This document shows, in pieces, positions 40,365-49,259 of a stretch of DNA of 64,000 nucleotides. The stretch lies in NCBI RefSeq assembly GCF_030464345.1, contig NZ_VCYH01000004.1:281186-345185 (forward strand), read 5' to 3'. Every line of letters starts with the position of its first letter. Position 1 is the first letter of the stretch. The DNA comes from Methanoculleus frigidifontis. Lineage in GTDB: Archaea; Halobacteriota; Methanomicrobia; Methanomicrobiales; Methanoculleaceae. Below the pieces are notes generated by a model. That model had not been told where the DNA came from, ran no database searches, and was given only the letters and a program-made list of their open reading frames with translations. Position numbers and translations under genes: made by a program.

Positions 40365-41057
40365 ATGAGAGAGACGGCGCCGGTCTTCATCATCACCGGC
40401 GAACAGGGTCAGTGCAAGACGACATTCCTCTACCAGGTGCTCGGGCTGATGACCGGCCTCGATCTGCGTCTCCGGGGAGTGATCGCCCCCGGCCACGTCC
40501 GCGACGGCAGACGGTCGGGCTTCACCCTCGTCGACCTCGCCACCGGGAGACAGGAGATGCTCTGTTCGACAGATCCTTCCCCGGGCTGCGAGGTTCATGG
40601 AAGATTCTGCTTCAGGCCCGAGGGGCTCGCCCTCGGGAGGAGGGCACTCTCCCTTCAGGACACAGAAGAGACCGATCTGCTGGTCATCGATGAAGTGGGG
40701 CGGTTCGAGCTCCAGGGCGTCGTCTGGGCGGGGCAGCTCGACCGGCTCTGCACGCTCCCGCATCCGCCTATGGTCTGGACGGTTCGCCGGCGGCTCCTTG
40801 ATACGGTGATCGAACGCTGGTCGCTCGAAGACCCCGTCGTGGTCGACGTAGGGGCGGCCGGTGTCCTCAGCACGGCAAGCGACGTGATGGATGCGATCTG
40901 GGAGTGGCGGGAGACGCATCCGGTATCCCCGATCTCCCCCGCACCCTTCATCAACCGCCACGCCGCAGGCGATCTGCCGCTGATGGCAGACGCCGCCAGC
41001 GGGGTCGGTGCAGGCACCCCATCTATCTTCAGGCGGCGATACACCGCAAGCGACTGA
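40365..41057 (+). CDS. P-loop NTPase, THEP1/DUF2478-like, with altered Walker A
   Basis: A 230-aa protein starting MRETAPVFIITGEQG at ATG 40365, 10 bases after GGAAGG. The P-loop reads GEQGQCKT, with Cys where Walker A has its second Gly. LRGVIAPGHVRDGRRSGFTLVDLATGR near residue 45 (given here for the fold) and the Walker B-like LLVIDEVGRFELQG near 105 match the THEP1/DUF2478 NTPases. Bacterial DUF2478 genes often accompany molybdate genes. It shares its promoter motif with the ABC transporter that follows. Confidence 0.78.
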   Translation: MRETAPVFIITGEQGQCKTTFLYQVLGLMTGLDLRLRGVIAPGHVRDGRRSGFTLVDLATGRQEMLCSTDPSPGCEVHGRFCFRPEGLALGRRALSLQDTEETDLLVIDEVGRFELQGVVWAGQLDRLCTLPHPPMVWTVRRRLLDTVIERWSLEDPVVVDVGAAGVLSTASDVMDAIWEWRETHPVSPISPAPFINRHAAGDLPLMADAASGVGAGTPSIFRRRYTASD

Positions 41058-41153
41058 TCGGCATGCCGACGGCGGGGAGCACCCGTTGATGCGGCAAGCA
41101 CCATACCACCCATACTTTTAATAGTAAATTCGATCAGTCCCGGATGATCGCCT

Positions 41154-41363
41154 ATGAAGATCAGTGCACGCAATCAGTTCAAAGGAACGGTGAAAGAGAT
41201 CGAGCGCGGACCGGTCAGCGCCGAAGTTGTCGTCGATCTCGGTGGGGGAACCGAGATCACGGCCATTATCACGAGAAAGTCTGCCGACAATCTGAACCTT
41301 GCCCCGGGAAAGGAAGCCTACGTCGTCATCAAGGCGACCGAAGTCATCGTCGGCATCGACTGA
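41154..41363 (+). CDS. Mop-domain molybdate/tungstate-binding protein
   Basis: A 69-aa single TOBE/Mop domain: MKISARNQFKGTVKEIERG opens it, followed by EVVVDLGGGTEITAIITRKSA and AYVVIKATEVIVGID. Such molbindins oligomerise and store or sense molybdate or tungstate. A TATA-like CTTTTAATAG about 35 bases upstream suggests its own promoter. Its place between the NTPase and the ABC transporter is the main reason to link this region to Mo/W. Confidence 0.93.
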   Translation: MKISARNQFKGTVKEIERGPVSAEVVVDLGGGTEITAIITRKSADNLNLAPGKEAYVVIKATEVIVGID

Positions 41364-41636
41364 CGGCGCGCTGTCCTCCGTCACTATCCATTCACAACTC
41401 TCTTTTCTGCTGCAGCAGACACAGAACACCGCAGCCTTCGATACGACTGCACGAATCAGAACAGTCTCTGCCGCCGAATGCCCCACGGTACGGCCGGACC
41501 GGCAGTCCCGGGCGATCGCCTGCAGCTTTTTCACCCGCCTATTAATTTTTATAAATTAACAAAATCGAAGTGTTAAATAAATATCAGAAACAATTGTTAC
41601 CAGAAGCCTCCCAACGGCTCCGGGAAGGGAACACCC
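41364..41636. other. Promoter region of the ABC transporter operon
   Basis: About 270 bases. The right half is very AT-rich and includes the shared inverted repeat at 41556-41581, TATA-like sequence on both sides of it, and GGGAAGGG just before the GTG start at 41637. I see no gene here. Confidence 0.5.
41556..41581 (+). promoter_or_regulatory. Operator B: TTAACAAA-N7-TGTTAAATAA
   Basis: Second copy of the shared motif. Its core TTAACA-N9-TGTTAA is a perfect inverted repeat. It lies 55 bases before the FecCD permease start and overlaps the likely TATA region. Confidence 0.7.
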
Positions 41637-42791
41637 GTGACTGAGGAACAGGAACATCATCGTCATACACCGGGAAACGCGGTCACCGCTCACCGAAGAG
41701 CGAACGCAGCTGCGGCGTTCCCAAAAGCCATCTCCATTGAACGGATGCTCTATCTCCTTCCGGTACTTCTCGTCTTTTTCTCGCTCTTCTTCGGGCGCTA
41801 CATGCTGGATCCCGTAAGCACGCTTGGGATACTGATCGTCGGATCAGCGAACGCCGTTCTTGAAGCGATCTCCGGGACGCTTCCGCTGCTCACCGGCCAG
41901 CCGTGCGATCTGCCGATGCTCGAGCAGACCTGGGAGAGTGTCGAGAGCACGGTCATCTTCCAGATCCGGCTGCCGCGGGTGCTCGGGGCACTCCTCGTCG
42001 GAGGCGGGCTTTCGGTTGCGGGCGCCTCATTCCAGGGGTTATTCAAAAATCCGCTCGTCTCGCCCGACATCCTGGGGGTTTCATCGGGCGCCGGATTCGG
42101 GGCGGCTCTTGCCATTCTCCTGTCGGGAAATCCGCTGATGATACAGCTCAGCGCATTCTGCTTCGGAATTATCGCGGTTGTTGCGACCTACAGCATCAGC
42201 CGCGTTTATAAGACGACCTCGACACTCGTGCTCGTCCTCTCGGGGATTGTCGTCGGCGCCCTCTTCTCCGCCTTTCTCTCCCTCCTCAAGTATCTCGCGG
42301 ATCCGTACGATACGCTGCCGGCGATCGTCTTCTGGCTGATGGGCAGTCTCTCCGCAGTGTCGAACGATGACATCATCGCGGTCGCCCCGCCCATCCTCAT
42401 CGCGGGTTTCTGCCTCTATGCCATCAGATGGCGGATCAATCTCCTCTCGGTCGGCGAGGAGGAGGCACGTGCTCTCGGTGTCGATACGGAGAGGATGACC
42501 GGGGTGATCATCGTCGCCGCCACCGTTATCACCGCTTCGGCGGTCTGTATCAGCGGGATCATCGGCTGGGTCGGGCTTGTCGTCCCGCATGTCGGCAGGA
42601 TGTTCGTCGGCCCCGATTTCCGGCGGCTCATCCCTACCTCGGCGCTCCTCGGGGCATCGTTCCTGCTGGTCGTCGACGATATCTCACGAACGCTGACCGC
42701 CACGGAGATCCCGCTCGGCGTCCTGACGGCGCTCATCGGTGCACCGTTTTTTGCATATCTGCTGACCAAAAAGAAGGTGGGTTGGACATGA
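41637..42791 (+). CDS. FecCD-type ABC transporter permease
   Basis: A 384-aa permease with about ten hydrophobic helices; LPRVLGALLVGGGLSVAGASFQG near residue 105 is the family signature, followed by NPLVSPDILG. The start is GTG. The first 30 residues are polar and His-rich (EEQEHHRHT), which might bind metal. FecCD permeases carry Fe-siderophores, haem, cobalamin and, in the MolB group, molybdate. The stop overlaps the ATPase ATG by 4 bases. Confidence 0.93.
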   Translation: MTEEQEHHRHTPGNAVTAHRRANAAAAFPKAISIERMLYLLPVLLVFFSLFFGRYMLDPVSTLGILIVGSANAVLEAISGTLPLLTGQPCDLPMLEQTWESVESTVIFQIRLPRVLGALLVGGGLSVAGASFQGLFKNPLVSPDILGVSSGAGFGAALAILLSGNPLMIQLSAFCFGIIAVVATYSISRVYKTTSTLVLVLSGIVVGALFSAFLSLLKYLADPYDTLPAIVFWLMGSLSAVSNDDIIAVAPPILIAGFCLYAIRWRINLLSVGEEEARALGVDTERMTGVIIVAATVITASAVCISGIIGWVGLVVPHVGRMFVGPDFRRLIPTSALLGASFLLVVDDISRTLTATEIPLGVLTALIGAPFFAYLLTKKKVGWT

Positions 42792-43624
42792 TCCTGGAGG
42801 TCGACAACGCATCGTTCTCCTACGACGGCATAACCCGACAGTTCGACGGCATCACCTTCTCCCTCCGGGAGGGCGAGGTGCTCTCGCTTCTCGGGCGGAA
42901 CGGAACCGGCAAATCGACGCTGATCAAATGCATCATGAACCTTCTCCGCCTGCAGAACGGGCGCGTATCCCTGAACGGGCAGGATGTTGCCGGAATGCGG
43001 CCCGAAGAGATCGCCCGACAGATCGGCTACGTGCCCCAGGTGCATAACACCGTATTCCCGTTTACCGCACTGGACTTTGTCCTGATGGGCAGGGCTCCGC
43101 ATATTGCAACCTTTGCCGTTCCGAAGGAGGAGGATTATGCAAAGGCGGACGAAGCATTCTCCCGGATCGGGATCACACATCTGCGGGAGAAATCGATCGC
43201 CGAGATCTCGGGCGGGGAGTCGCAGATGGTGATGATTGCCCGGGCTCTTGCACAGGAACCGGCAATGCTCATTCTCGACGAACCGACGTCTCACCTCGAC
43301 TTCGGAAACCAGATGCGGGTGATAACAACGATAGACCGTCTCGCCGCCGGGGGGATCGCCGTGCTGATGAGTACCCACTTTCCGGATCACGGCTTTATGA
43401 TCTCGCACTCGGTCGCCGTCCTGCAGGGCGGAAGAATGATTGCGTACGGGCGAGCTGAGGACGTGATCACCCGGGAGAACCTGCTCACGGCGTACGGTAT
43501 CGACGTCTGCGTGCGGTATATCGAGGAAGCAGGGCGCAGGGTCTGCATTCCGCTGCATACCTGCAGCTGCCGCGACGGGAAAGGGGATGCGCGCGCGCCC
43601 CTGCGGCAATCAATAGGAGAATAG
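42788..43624 (+). CDS. FecE-type ABC transporter ATP-binding protein
   Basis: A 278-aa ATPase: Walker A GRNGTGKST near residue 38, signature ISGGESQM near 137, Walker B MLILDEPTSHLD, H-loop STHFPDH. It starts at ATG 42788, coupled to the permease. The C-terminal tail contains several Cys and His (CIPLHTCSCRDGK near residue 258) that are not part of the standard fold and might sense metal. Confidence 0.94.
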   Translation: MILEVDNASFSYDGITRQFDGITFSLREGEVLSLLGRNGTGKSTLIKCIMNLLRLQNGRVSLNGQDVAGMRPEEIARQIGYVPQVHNTVFPFTALDFVLMGRAPHIATFAVPKEEDYAKADEAFSRIGITHLREKSIAEISGGESQMVMIARALAQEPAMLILDEPTSHLDFGNQMRVITTIDRLAAGGIAVLMSTHFPDHGFMISHSVAVLQGGRMIAYGRAEDVITRENLLTAYGIDVCVRYIEEAGRRVCIPLHTCSCRDGKGDARAPLRQSIGE

Positions 43625-43656
43625 ACGGGTACGCAAAACCGGTTCAAGCCGCCCCG

Positions 43657-44298
43657 TCACTGCTCCTTCTCCAGCATGATCCAGAAGCCGGAGCCGTCGT
43701 TCACGATCCTGTGTGGAACACCAAGTTCCGCAAGTACTCTGCCGATCCGCTCCCGGTTCTCGGGCCCCAGGTTCTTCTCCCGGAACGTCTGCCATTCCGG
43801 GTTCTCCCGGATCATCTCCGCGGCAATCGCATCACGGAGGGAGGCGGATCCAAAACCTCCCCCGATGTACGTCCTGCCCCCGGGGGCGAGGATGCGGTAT
43901 ATCTCCGCAAACGCCGGGGGAAGGTCGTCCCAGAAGAAGACGGAGCCCCGGCTGACCACCAGATCGACGGAGGCATCCGGGAGCGGGATGTTGTGTACGT
44001 CAGCCTTGAGAAGGGTACAGCGGTCGGAGAATCCGGTCTCCCGGAGATTCTCCGCCGCAACCGAGAGCATGTCCGGGGACGAGTCGAGCAGCGTGATCGC
44101 AAGGCCGCTGATCCCGGCAAGAGCGATGGCAAGTGAGCCGGAGCCGCTGCCGATGTCGACGCACCTGCCCCGGGCAATACCGCACCGCTCAAGGATCTGC
44201 CCGGCGATCACGGGATAGACCGGGGCAAAGACGGTCTTTGCGATCCTGTCCATGCGCTGTGCGCCTTCCCGGTCGAACCTCGCTGTCCCGTCTGTCAT
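43657..44298 (-). CDS. Class I SAM-dependent methyltransferase
   Basis: A 213-aa Rossmann-fold methyltransferase. The SAM motif VDIGSGSGSLAIAL is near residue 47, the acidic LLDSSPDM near 70, and VSRGSVFFWDDLPP near 112. Methyltransferases of this type often accompany FecCD transporters in methanogens. The substrate is unknown. It follows the binding-protein gene by 9 bases on the minus strand and converges on the ATPase gene. Confidence 0.9.
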   Translation of the reverse strand: MTDGTARFDREGAQRMDRIAKTVFAPVYPVIAGQILERCGIARGRCVDIGSGSGSLAIALAGISGLAITLLDSSPDMLSVAAENLRETGFSDRCTLLKADVHNIPLPDASVDLVVSRGSVFFWDDLPPAFAEIYRILAPGGRTYIGGGFGSASLRDAIAAEMIRENPEWQTFREKNLGPENRERIGRVLAELGVPHRIVNDGSGFWIMLEKEQ

Positions 44299-44307
44299 AC
44301 CAGTTCC

Positions 44308-45489
44308 TCACGGATGGAGCAGCTGCTCAATCTCGTCGTTTGAAAGGGTCGTGTGCAGGTACATCTCATGGAACTCACGGACCAGGCCTGCAAGATCCAT
44401 ATCCTCGAACCGATCCGGATAGAGGGTCTTTGCGGTCCAGGGAATGCCGATGATCCGGTTGATGCCGGGCGGACGGTCAAACCAGCAGAAGGCCGTCGTC
44501 GGGATCATATACACCCGGTGCGTCTGCACGGCCGTGATATCCTGCCAGCGCGGGTCGCTTCCGACCGACTTGTAGAAGACCGGATCGCCGACAAGAATGA
44601 CCTCCGGGTTCCAGGTGAGAACCTGCTCCATGGAGACCTCGGTTCTGCCGTACCCCGGATTCAGCACGCAGTCGGCAACGTTCTTCCCGCCGCAGAGATC
44701 GATCAGTTCCGCGTGCTGCGAACTGGACGGGTCCGTCCAGAGCCCTTCGGGCCCCTCTGCGTAGTAGACCCGCACCCGCTCATCCTCCGGGATTGCGGCG
44801 ACCCGCTCCGTCACGGTAGCCAGAACGCCGTCATAGAAGGCTATCATCGCGGCGGCGTGCTCTTCCTCGCCGAGCAGGTCGCCGGCGAACCTGATAGGTG
44901 CCGCATATCCGGATGCATTCACCGTATCCTCGACCGCGACGACAGGGATGGAGCCCATCTTCTGCTGCCGCTCGGCGACCGTATCATTGACGCTGCCGCC
45001 GACATTGAAGCCTTCCAGCACGATATCGGGATGCATCGAGATGAACGTCTCGTAGTTGCCGGTCTGTTTCCCGAACCACCCGCCGACCTCAGGAAGGGAG
45101 GCGTAGGGTTCCGGAATATAGCGCTTCGACACTTCCGTAGGCGCGAAATTCCACCCCAGCAGCTTCTCCGGCGCGACCATATAGACAAGCATCGCCGACG
45201 GCGGCGATGTGCAGAGGACACTCTCGATCTCCGCCGGAACAACGACTTCGCGCCCCGCCATGTCGGCGATGGTACGGTTGGCGGGTGTTGAAGGCTGCTC
45301 CTGCGATGCCGCTATACAGGCCGATGCAAAACATGCGGCACAGATGCCGATGATGAGTAGAATGCCCAGAAGGGACTGTTTTCGTGTGATAGTAATCTCT
45401 CCTTTCTTTGATTGCTGCCGGGTCCGGCAGCGTGCACGGCAGGCACGCTTCAGGTCCGAAAACCCGGCGAGGCCACCGGCCTGCCGCAT
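44308..45489 (-). CDS. FecB/TroA-type substrate-binding lipoprotein, start uncertain
   Basis: Extracytoplasmic binding protein for the FecCD transporter. After a signal sequence (LLGILLIIGICAACFASAC, a lipobox-like end) come ADMAGREVVVPAEIE, the motif for this fold, and near the end FDRPPGINRIIGIPW, as in MolA-like proteins. The only canonical start is ATG 45489, which gives an unlikely Arg-rich 39-residue leader. A strong AAAGGAG at 45399-45405 sits 8 bases before an ATC codon at 45390, with ATT at 45396. The natural start may be one of these rare codons. Operator C lies upstream. Confidence 0.88.
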   Translation of the reverse strand: MRQAGGLAGFSDLKRACRARCRTRQQSKKGEITITRKQSLLGILLIIGICAACFASACIAASQEQPSTPANRTIADMAGREVVVPAEIESVLCTSPPSAMLVYMVAPEKLLGWNFAPTEVSKRYIPEPYASLPEVGGWFGKQTGNYETFISMHPDIVLEGFNVGGSVNDTVAERQQKMGSIPVVAVEDTVNASGYAAPIRFAGDLLGEEEHAAAMIAFYDGVLATVTERVAAIPEDERVRVYYAEGPEGLWTDPSSSQHAELIDLCGGKNVADCVLNPGYGRTEVSMEQVLTWNPEVILVGDPVFYKSVGSDPRWQDITAVQTHRVYMIPTTAFCWFDRPPGINRIIGIPWTAKTLYPDRFEDMDLAGLVREFHEMYLHTTLSNDEIEQLLHP

Positions 45490-45539
45490 CCGAGGGATAC
45501 CCGTCGACGGCGGCAGTGGCCCCGGGGCATAATTTTACC

Positions 45540-45565
45540 TTAACAAAAGTGATTTGTAAAATAAT
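45540..45565 (-). promoter_or_regulatory. Operator C: TTAACAAA-N7-TGTAAAATAAT
   Basis: Third copy of the shared motif, with the same 7-base gap between the conserved blocks. It lies about 50 bases before ATG 45489 of the binding-protein gene, in the AT-rich gap that separates it from the ArsC-like gene. Confidence 0.65.
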
Positions 45566-45631
45566 TTAACTATTGCTTATTGAATTTTTAAAGAAGTAAA
45601 TATAATATATTTAATTCCCCGGCCTCGCACC

Positions 45632-46039
45632 TCACCGTTCCCCGAACGTCTCGTCGATCCACCCGGTTATCTCGTCACGGATACGCCGGATACCCTCCAG
45701 GATCTCGTCGTCGGTGCCGGAGAGCGCAGCCGGATCGGGGAAGCTCCGGTGGATCTCCTCGTTTGCCCAGGGGAAGAACGGGCATACCCCGCCTTCGCAC
45801 ATGGCAACCATGACGTCCATCTCCTGCTCGTCGAACTCGGCGATCTCCTTCGAGCGTTGCCCGGATATATCAATCCCGATCTCGCCCATCGCCCGGACGA
45901 CGGAAGGGTTGACGGCCGTCGGATCGGTGCCGGCAGAAAAGGCTTCATAGCGATCGGCGTAACAGGCGTTCAGGTACCCCTCCGCCATCTGCGACCGGCC
46001 GGCGTTGTGCGTACAGACAAAGAGAACTTTCTGTTTCAT
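45632..46039 (-). CDS. ArsC-like low-molecular-weight phosphatase family protein
   Basis: A 135-aa protein with the phosphatase/arsenate reductase P-loop VCTHNAGRSQMAEG near residue 9. A Cys pair MCEGGVCPFFP near 82-87 is in the position of the resolving cysteines of thioredoxin-coupled ArsC. Arsenate reduction is therefore likely, though some relatives have other roles. I start at ATG 46039 (MKQKVLFVC), after GGGAGAGG; the frame extends upstream without family content. Confidence 0.9.
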   Translation of the reverse strand: MKQKVLFVCTHNAGRSQMAEGYLNACYADRYEAFSAGTDPTAVNPSVVRAMGEIGIDISGQRSKEIAEFDEQEMDVMVAMCEGGVCPFFPWANEEIHRSFPDPAALSGTDDEILEGIRRIRDEITGWIDETFGER

Positions 46040-46169
46040 AATATCCTCTCCCTCCACCCGGGAGGTCTTAAGGATCACCATTTTCATCAGGTCTCTTCCA
46101 TAGCCGTTTCGCGGCACGCAAAGCCGGCAGAACAAAACAGTATCGGTAGGATTCCGGGCATCTGCCCGA

Positions 46170-46748
46170 TCAGAGGGAGAGATTCTCGAGGAACAGCCGG
46201 TGCAGGCGGAGATCGCCGGCGAGCTCGGGGTGGAAGGAAAAAGCCATATGCCGCCCCTGCCGGACGGCCACAACACCCAGTTCCGTCCGGGCGAGCACCT
46301 CAACACCGGCTCCGACGCGGGAAGCGAGCGGCGCCCTGATAAAGATAGCGTGGAACGGCTCATCGAGGCCCGCTATCTCGAGGTACGCCTCGTGGGACTC
46401 TGCCTGCCGGCCGAAAGCGTTGCGCTCCACCCCTATGTCCAGAATGCCGAGCGGAGATACCCGGGGATCGTCCACCTCACTCGCCACCAGAACCATCCCG
46501 GCACAGGTGGCAAAAATTCCGCCCTCGAACTCGGCGAGCAGGCGGTGCATGCCGTTCTTCTCGATGAGCCGGGATATCGTGGTCGACTCACCTCCGGGGA
46601 GCGCGATGGCATCGAGGTCCGCTATCTGCTCCGCTCGCCGAACGGCAACGACCCGCGTCTCCGCTCCCGGCCCGAGCGCCCGCTCGAAGGCCCCGATATG
46701 CTCGCTGACGTCGCCCTGAAGGGCCAGCACCCCGATCTTACCAGCCAC
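46170..46748 (-). CDS. pdxT: Pyridoxal 5'-phosphate synthase glutaminase subunit
   Basis: Feeds ammonia to PdxS for PLP synthesis. The class I amidotransferase features are [12 protein letters not shown] near residue 6, LPGGESTTI near 47, the nucleophile Cys in IFATCAGM near 78, and FHPEL near 172. I start at GTG 46748; TTG 46757 is an alternative. Both overlap the pdxS end, so the pair is coupled. Confidence 0.95.
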   Translation of the reverse strand: MAGKIGVLALQGDVSEHIGAFERALGPGAETRVVAVRRAEQIADLDAIALPGGESTTISRLIEKNGMHRLLAEFEGGIFATCAGMVLVASEVDDPRVSPLGILDIGVERNAFGRQAESHEAYLEIAGLDEPFHAIFIRAPLASRVGAGVEVLARTELGVVAVRQGRHMAFSFHPELAGDLRLHRLFLENLSL

Positions 46749-47643
46749 GTTCCGCAAGCCTCTCGTCGTCGCGCAGGGTCTTCACGTCAAGACCCGGCAT
46801 CGCCTCCCCGAGCCCGCTGCTCACGTCGGCGAGGACCTTCGGATCAGTGTAGTTGTTGACCGCCTCGACGACCGCCTTCGCCATCCGTTCGGGGCTCCCT
46901 GACTTGAAGATCCCGGAGCCGACGAAGACGCCGTCCGCGCCGAGCTGCATCATCAGCGCCGCATCTGCGGGCGTGGCGATGCCGCCTGCGGAGAAGTTCA
47001 CCACCGGGAGGCGACCGAGCCGGGCGCACTCGGCCACGAGGTCTGCCGGCGCCTCGATCTCACGCGCCCGTGCGATCAGCTCCTGGCTGCTCATGCCCTC
47101 AAGCGCCCGGATCTCGCCCATGATCGCACGCATGTGCCGGACAGCCTCGACGACGTTGCCGGTGCCGGCCTCGCCCTTCGTCCGGATCATCGCCGCTCCC
47201 TCGTTCACCCGCCGAAGGGCTTCGCCGAGGTTCCGGGCACCGCAGACGAACGGCACGGTGAAGCCCGTCTTATCGACGTGGAACTGCTCGTCCGCCGGCG
47301 TCAGCACCTCGCTCTCGTCGATCATATCGACCCCGAGCGCCTCCAGAACCTGCGCCTCGACAAAGTGGCCTATCCTGACCTTCCCCATGACCGGGATGGA
47401 GACCGCATCGATGATCTCAAGGATCTTCGTCGGGTCGGCCATGCGGGCGACGCCTCCGGCCTTCCTGATATCTGCCGGGACCCTCTCCAGCGCCATGACG
47501 GCGACGGCGCCGGCCTCTTCGGCTATCAACGCCTGCTCCGCGTTCACGACGTCCATAATCACGCCCCCCTTCTGCATGGATGCAAACCCGCGCTTGATCA
47601 GCTCGGTGCCGAATCTCAGTTCCTCGAGTTTCATTATTCTCAT
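46738..47643 (-). CDS. pdxS: Pyridoxal 5'-phosphate synthase subunit PdxS
   Basis: A 301-aa TIM-barrel enzyme that makes PLP from ribose 5-phosphate, glyceraldehyde 3-phosphate and ammonia. The catalytic lysine is in [10 protein letters not shown] near residue 85, the phosphate loop GEAGTGNV near 157, and a second one [14 protein letters not shown] near 217. The ATG at 47643 overlaps the cobD stop by 4 bases; ATG 47634 (MKLEELRFG) is possible. PLP serves the aminotransferases and TrpB enzymes in this window. Confidence 0.97.
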   Translation of the reverse strand: MRIMKLEELRFGTELIKRGFASMQKGGVIMDVVNAEQALIAEEAGAVAVMALERVPADIRKAGGVARMADPTKILEIIDAVSIPVMGKVRIGHFVEAQVLEALGVDMIDESEVLTPADEQFHVDKTGFTVPFVCGARNLGEALRRVNEGAAMIRTKGEAGTGNVVEAVRHMRAIMGEIRALEGMSSQELIARAREIEAPADLVAECARLGRLPVVNFSAGGIATPADAALMMQLGADGVFVGSGIFKSGSPERMAKAVVEAVNNYTDPKVLADVSSGLGEAMPGLDVKTLRDDERLAERGW

Positions 47644-48560
47644 ATATTGCTCGCTGTCCCCAATAAAAATAGTGCGGCGATCAGGAGAACCGCGAAGATA
47701 CAGGTCGCAGCACGGACGGCGCGGATGATCTCTTCTCCGGCCTCATCGAGCGACCGTTCGGCGTCTCCTATCACATAGGCTCCCGGCTTTTCGAGCCGGA
47801 TCCCGACCCCTCCCGCTATCGCAGCCATCGGAATGCCGCCGTTGATGCCCGCTCGTCTGCGTGCGTCGCGCCGGAGGATCGTGTACGACTGCCAGAAGCG
47901 CCCGTGGAATGCAAAGTAGACGAGCAGGATTGCGCCGCAGATCCGCGCCGGGATGTAGTTGAGGAGATCGTCGAGGCGGGCCGGAAACCAGCCGAGCTGT
48001 TCGCGCTCGTCCCGATAGCCGAGCATCGCGTCCATGGTGTTGGCGGCGCGAAAGAAGGCCGCGCCTGCAAGCCCGAAGATGCCGAAGTACACGAGCGGCG
48101 AGACGATGCTGTCGACCAGGTTCTCGGTCATCGACTCGTATGCAGCGGAGAGGACGTGCTCCCGGTCGAGGGAGGCGGTGTCACGGCTCACCATCATGCC
48201 TGCGGCCCGGCGACCCTGCTCAAGGTCGCTCGCTGCCGCCGCAACAACGACGGCGCGCGTGTGCTCTTCGAGCGCCCGCCAGGCAAAACAGACCTTCAGG
48301 AGAAACGGGGCTGCAATCAGGTAGACGAGAGCAGGGGCGTAGACCTGCACCGCGAGGAACGGTGCGGCGAAGAGCAGCGCGGTTCCGAGCCCGGCGAGCA
48401 GCCCGACGCCGCGCTGGAGAGCAGCCGGATACCGGGAAGGGACTCCCCACCACCCGATGAAGCGGCCGAGCAGGGCAACCGGATGAAACGGCGAACGGGG
48501 GTCACCGATCACCCGGTCGATAAACAGCGAGGCAGCGACTACGAACGCCGCCAGAACCAT
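47640..48560 (-). CDS. cobD: Adenosylcobinamide-phosphate synthase
   Basis: A 306-aa membrane protein (CobD/CbiB) with about five hydrophobic segments. [23 protein letters not shown] near the start and [12 protein letters not shown] and [19 protein letters not shown] in the middle are family signatures. It attaches the aminopropanol arm in cobamide synthesis, needed for the corrinoid of methyltransferases in methanogenesis. It overlaps the 3' end of the preceding gene by about 20 bases and pdxS by 4. Confidence 0.94.
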   Translation of the reverse strand: MVLAAFVVAASLFIDRVIGDPRSPFHPVALLGRFIGWWGVPSRYPAALQRGVGLLAGLGTALLFAAPFLAVQVYAPALVYLIAAPFLLKVCFAWRALEEHTRAVVVAAAASDLEQGRRAAGMMVSRDTASLDREHVLSAAYESMTENLVDSIVSPLVYFGIFGLAGAAFFRAANTMDAMLGYRDEREQLGWFPARLDDLLNYIPARICGAILLVYFAFHGRFWQSYTILRRDARRRAGINGGIPMAAIAGGVGIRLEKPGAYVIGDAERSLDEAGEEIIRAVRAATCIFAVLLIAALFLLGTASNI

Positions 48561-49063
48561 AGTGCGAGAACCCCGGCAAGCAGTGCGAGGAATGCAGCGT
48601 AATTGAGAGTATCGATCTGCAGAACGAGCCAGAGGCCGTACAGCACCAGCGCGGCGCCGACGAGGAGACCTGCCGGGAGGAGTGGGTGCGTCCTGCGCAC
48701 AGAAGCCTGCAGTTCCGGCTCGGGCATCTTCGGTTCCGGGGGCGGGGCTTCGGGCATCGGGTGGACGACCACCCGCAGCTGCGCCTTTCTCGCACCGTAG
48801 CCGGTGATCACGGCAACGTCGAAGAAGCCGGGATAGGCGTCCGGCCGCACGGGGATCGTGAACGTATCACGGTCGACGATGTAGAGGTTGGCGTGGAAAA
48901 AATCGGTGAACATCCCGGAGTTCTGGGAAGAGAGTGTCAGGTGCAGGGGAGCGCCGTGATTGATCAGGTTGACGGAGAGATCGCTCCCTGCAGGAACCGT
49001 TATCTCGGCAGGTACCTCGATGGAGTTGATGCCTCGCCTGTTCAGGTGGATATCGACCGGCAT
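48539..49063 (-). CDS. Conserved archaeal protein with C-terminal membrane hairpin (DUF7524-like)
   Basis: A 174-aa protein beginning MPVDIHLNRRGINSIEVPAE at ATG 49063. The first 110 residues look like a beta-sandwich with a VNLINHGAPLHLTLS strand pair. A Pro/Glu-rich linker follows, then two hydrophobic helices (about 128-148 and 152-170) and WFWRRS. The layout resembles the archaeal DUF7524 family, which I cannot verify here. Function is unknown; it sits between Trm112 and cobD in a coupled operon. Confidence 0.7.
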   Translation of the reverse strand: MPVDIHLNRRGINSIEVPAEITVPAGSDLSVNLINHGAPLHLTLSSQNSGMFTDFFHANLYIVDRDTFTIPVRPDAYPGFFDVAVITGYGARKAQLRVVVHPMPEAPPPEPKMPEPELQASVRRTHPLLPAGLLVGAALVLYGLWLVLQIDTLNYAAFLALLAGVLALWFWRRS

Positions 49064-49079
49064 CGTTACTCGCTCGTCC

Positions 49080-49259
49080 TCACTCGATCCCGGGGGGGAG
49101 GAGGTTCGGAATCCCCGCGCATATCGGATACGACGCGCCGCATGCCTCACACAGGAGACTTCCTTCAAGGATCTCCTCGTCATTCTCTTCCACAACCGTC
49201 AGCACGAGTCCGCCCTTGCAGACCGGGCAGCAGAGAATATCAAGAAGGTCCCGTCTCAT
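49080..49259 (-). CDS. Trm112-family zinc-binding protein
   Basis: A 59-aa protein, [18 protein letters not shown] at the start. It has four zinc ligands as CPVC near residue 11 and CEAC near 40, then [11 protein letters not shown], the family's closing motif. Archaeal Trm112 is a hub that activates several tRNA and protein methyltransferases. Its ATG overlaps the purA stop by 4 bases, so the two are coupled. Confidence 0.88.
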   Translation of the reverse strand: MRRDLLDILCCPVCKGGLVLTVVEENDEEILEGSLLCEACGASYPICAGIPNLLPPGIE

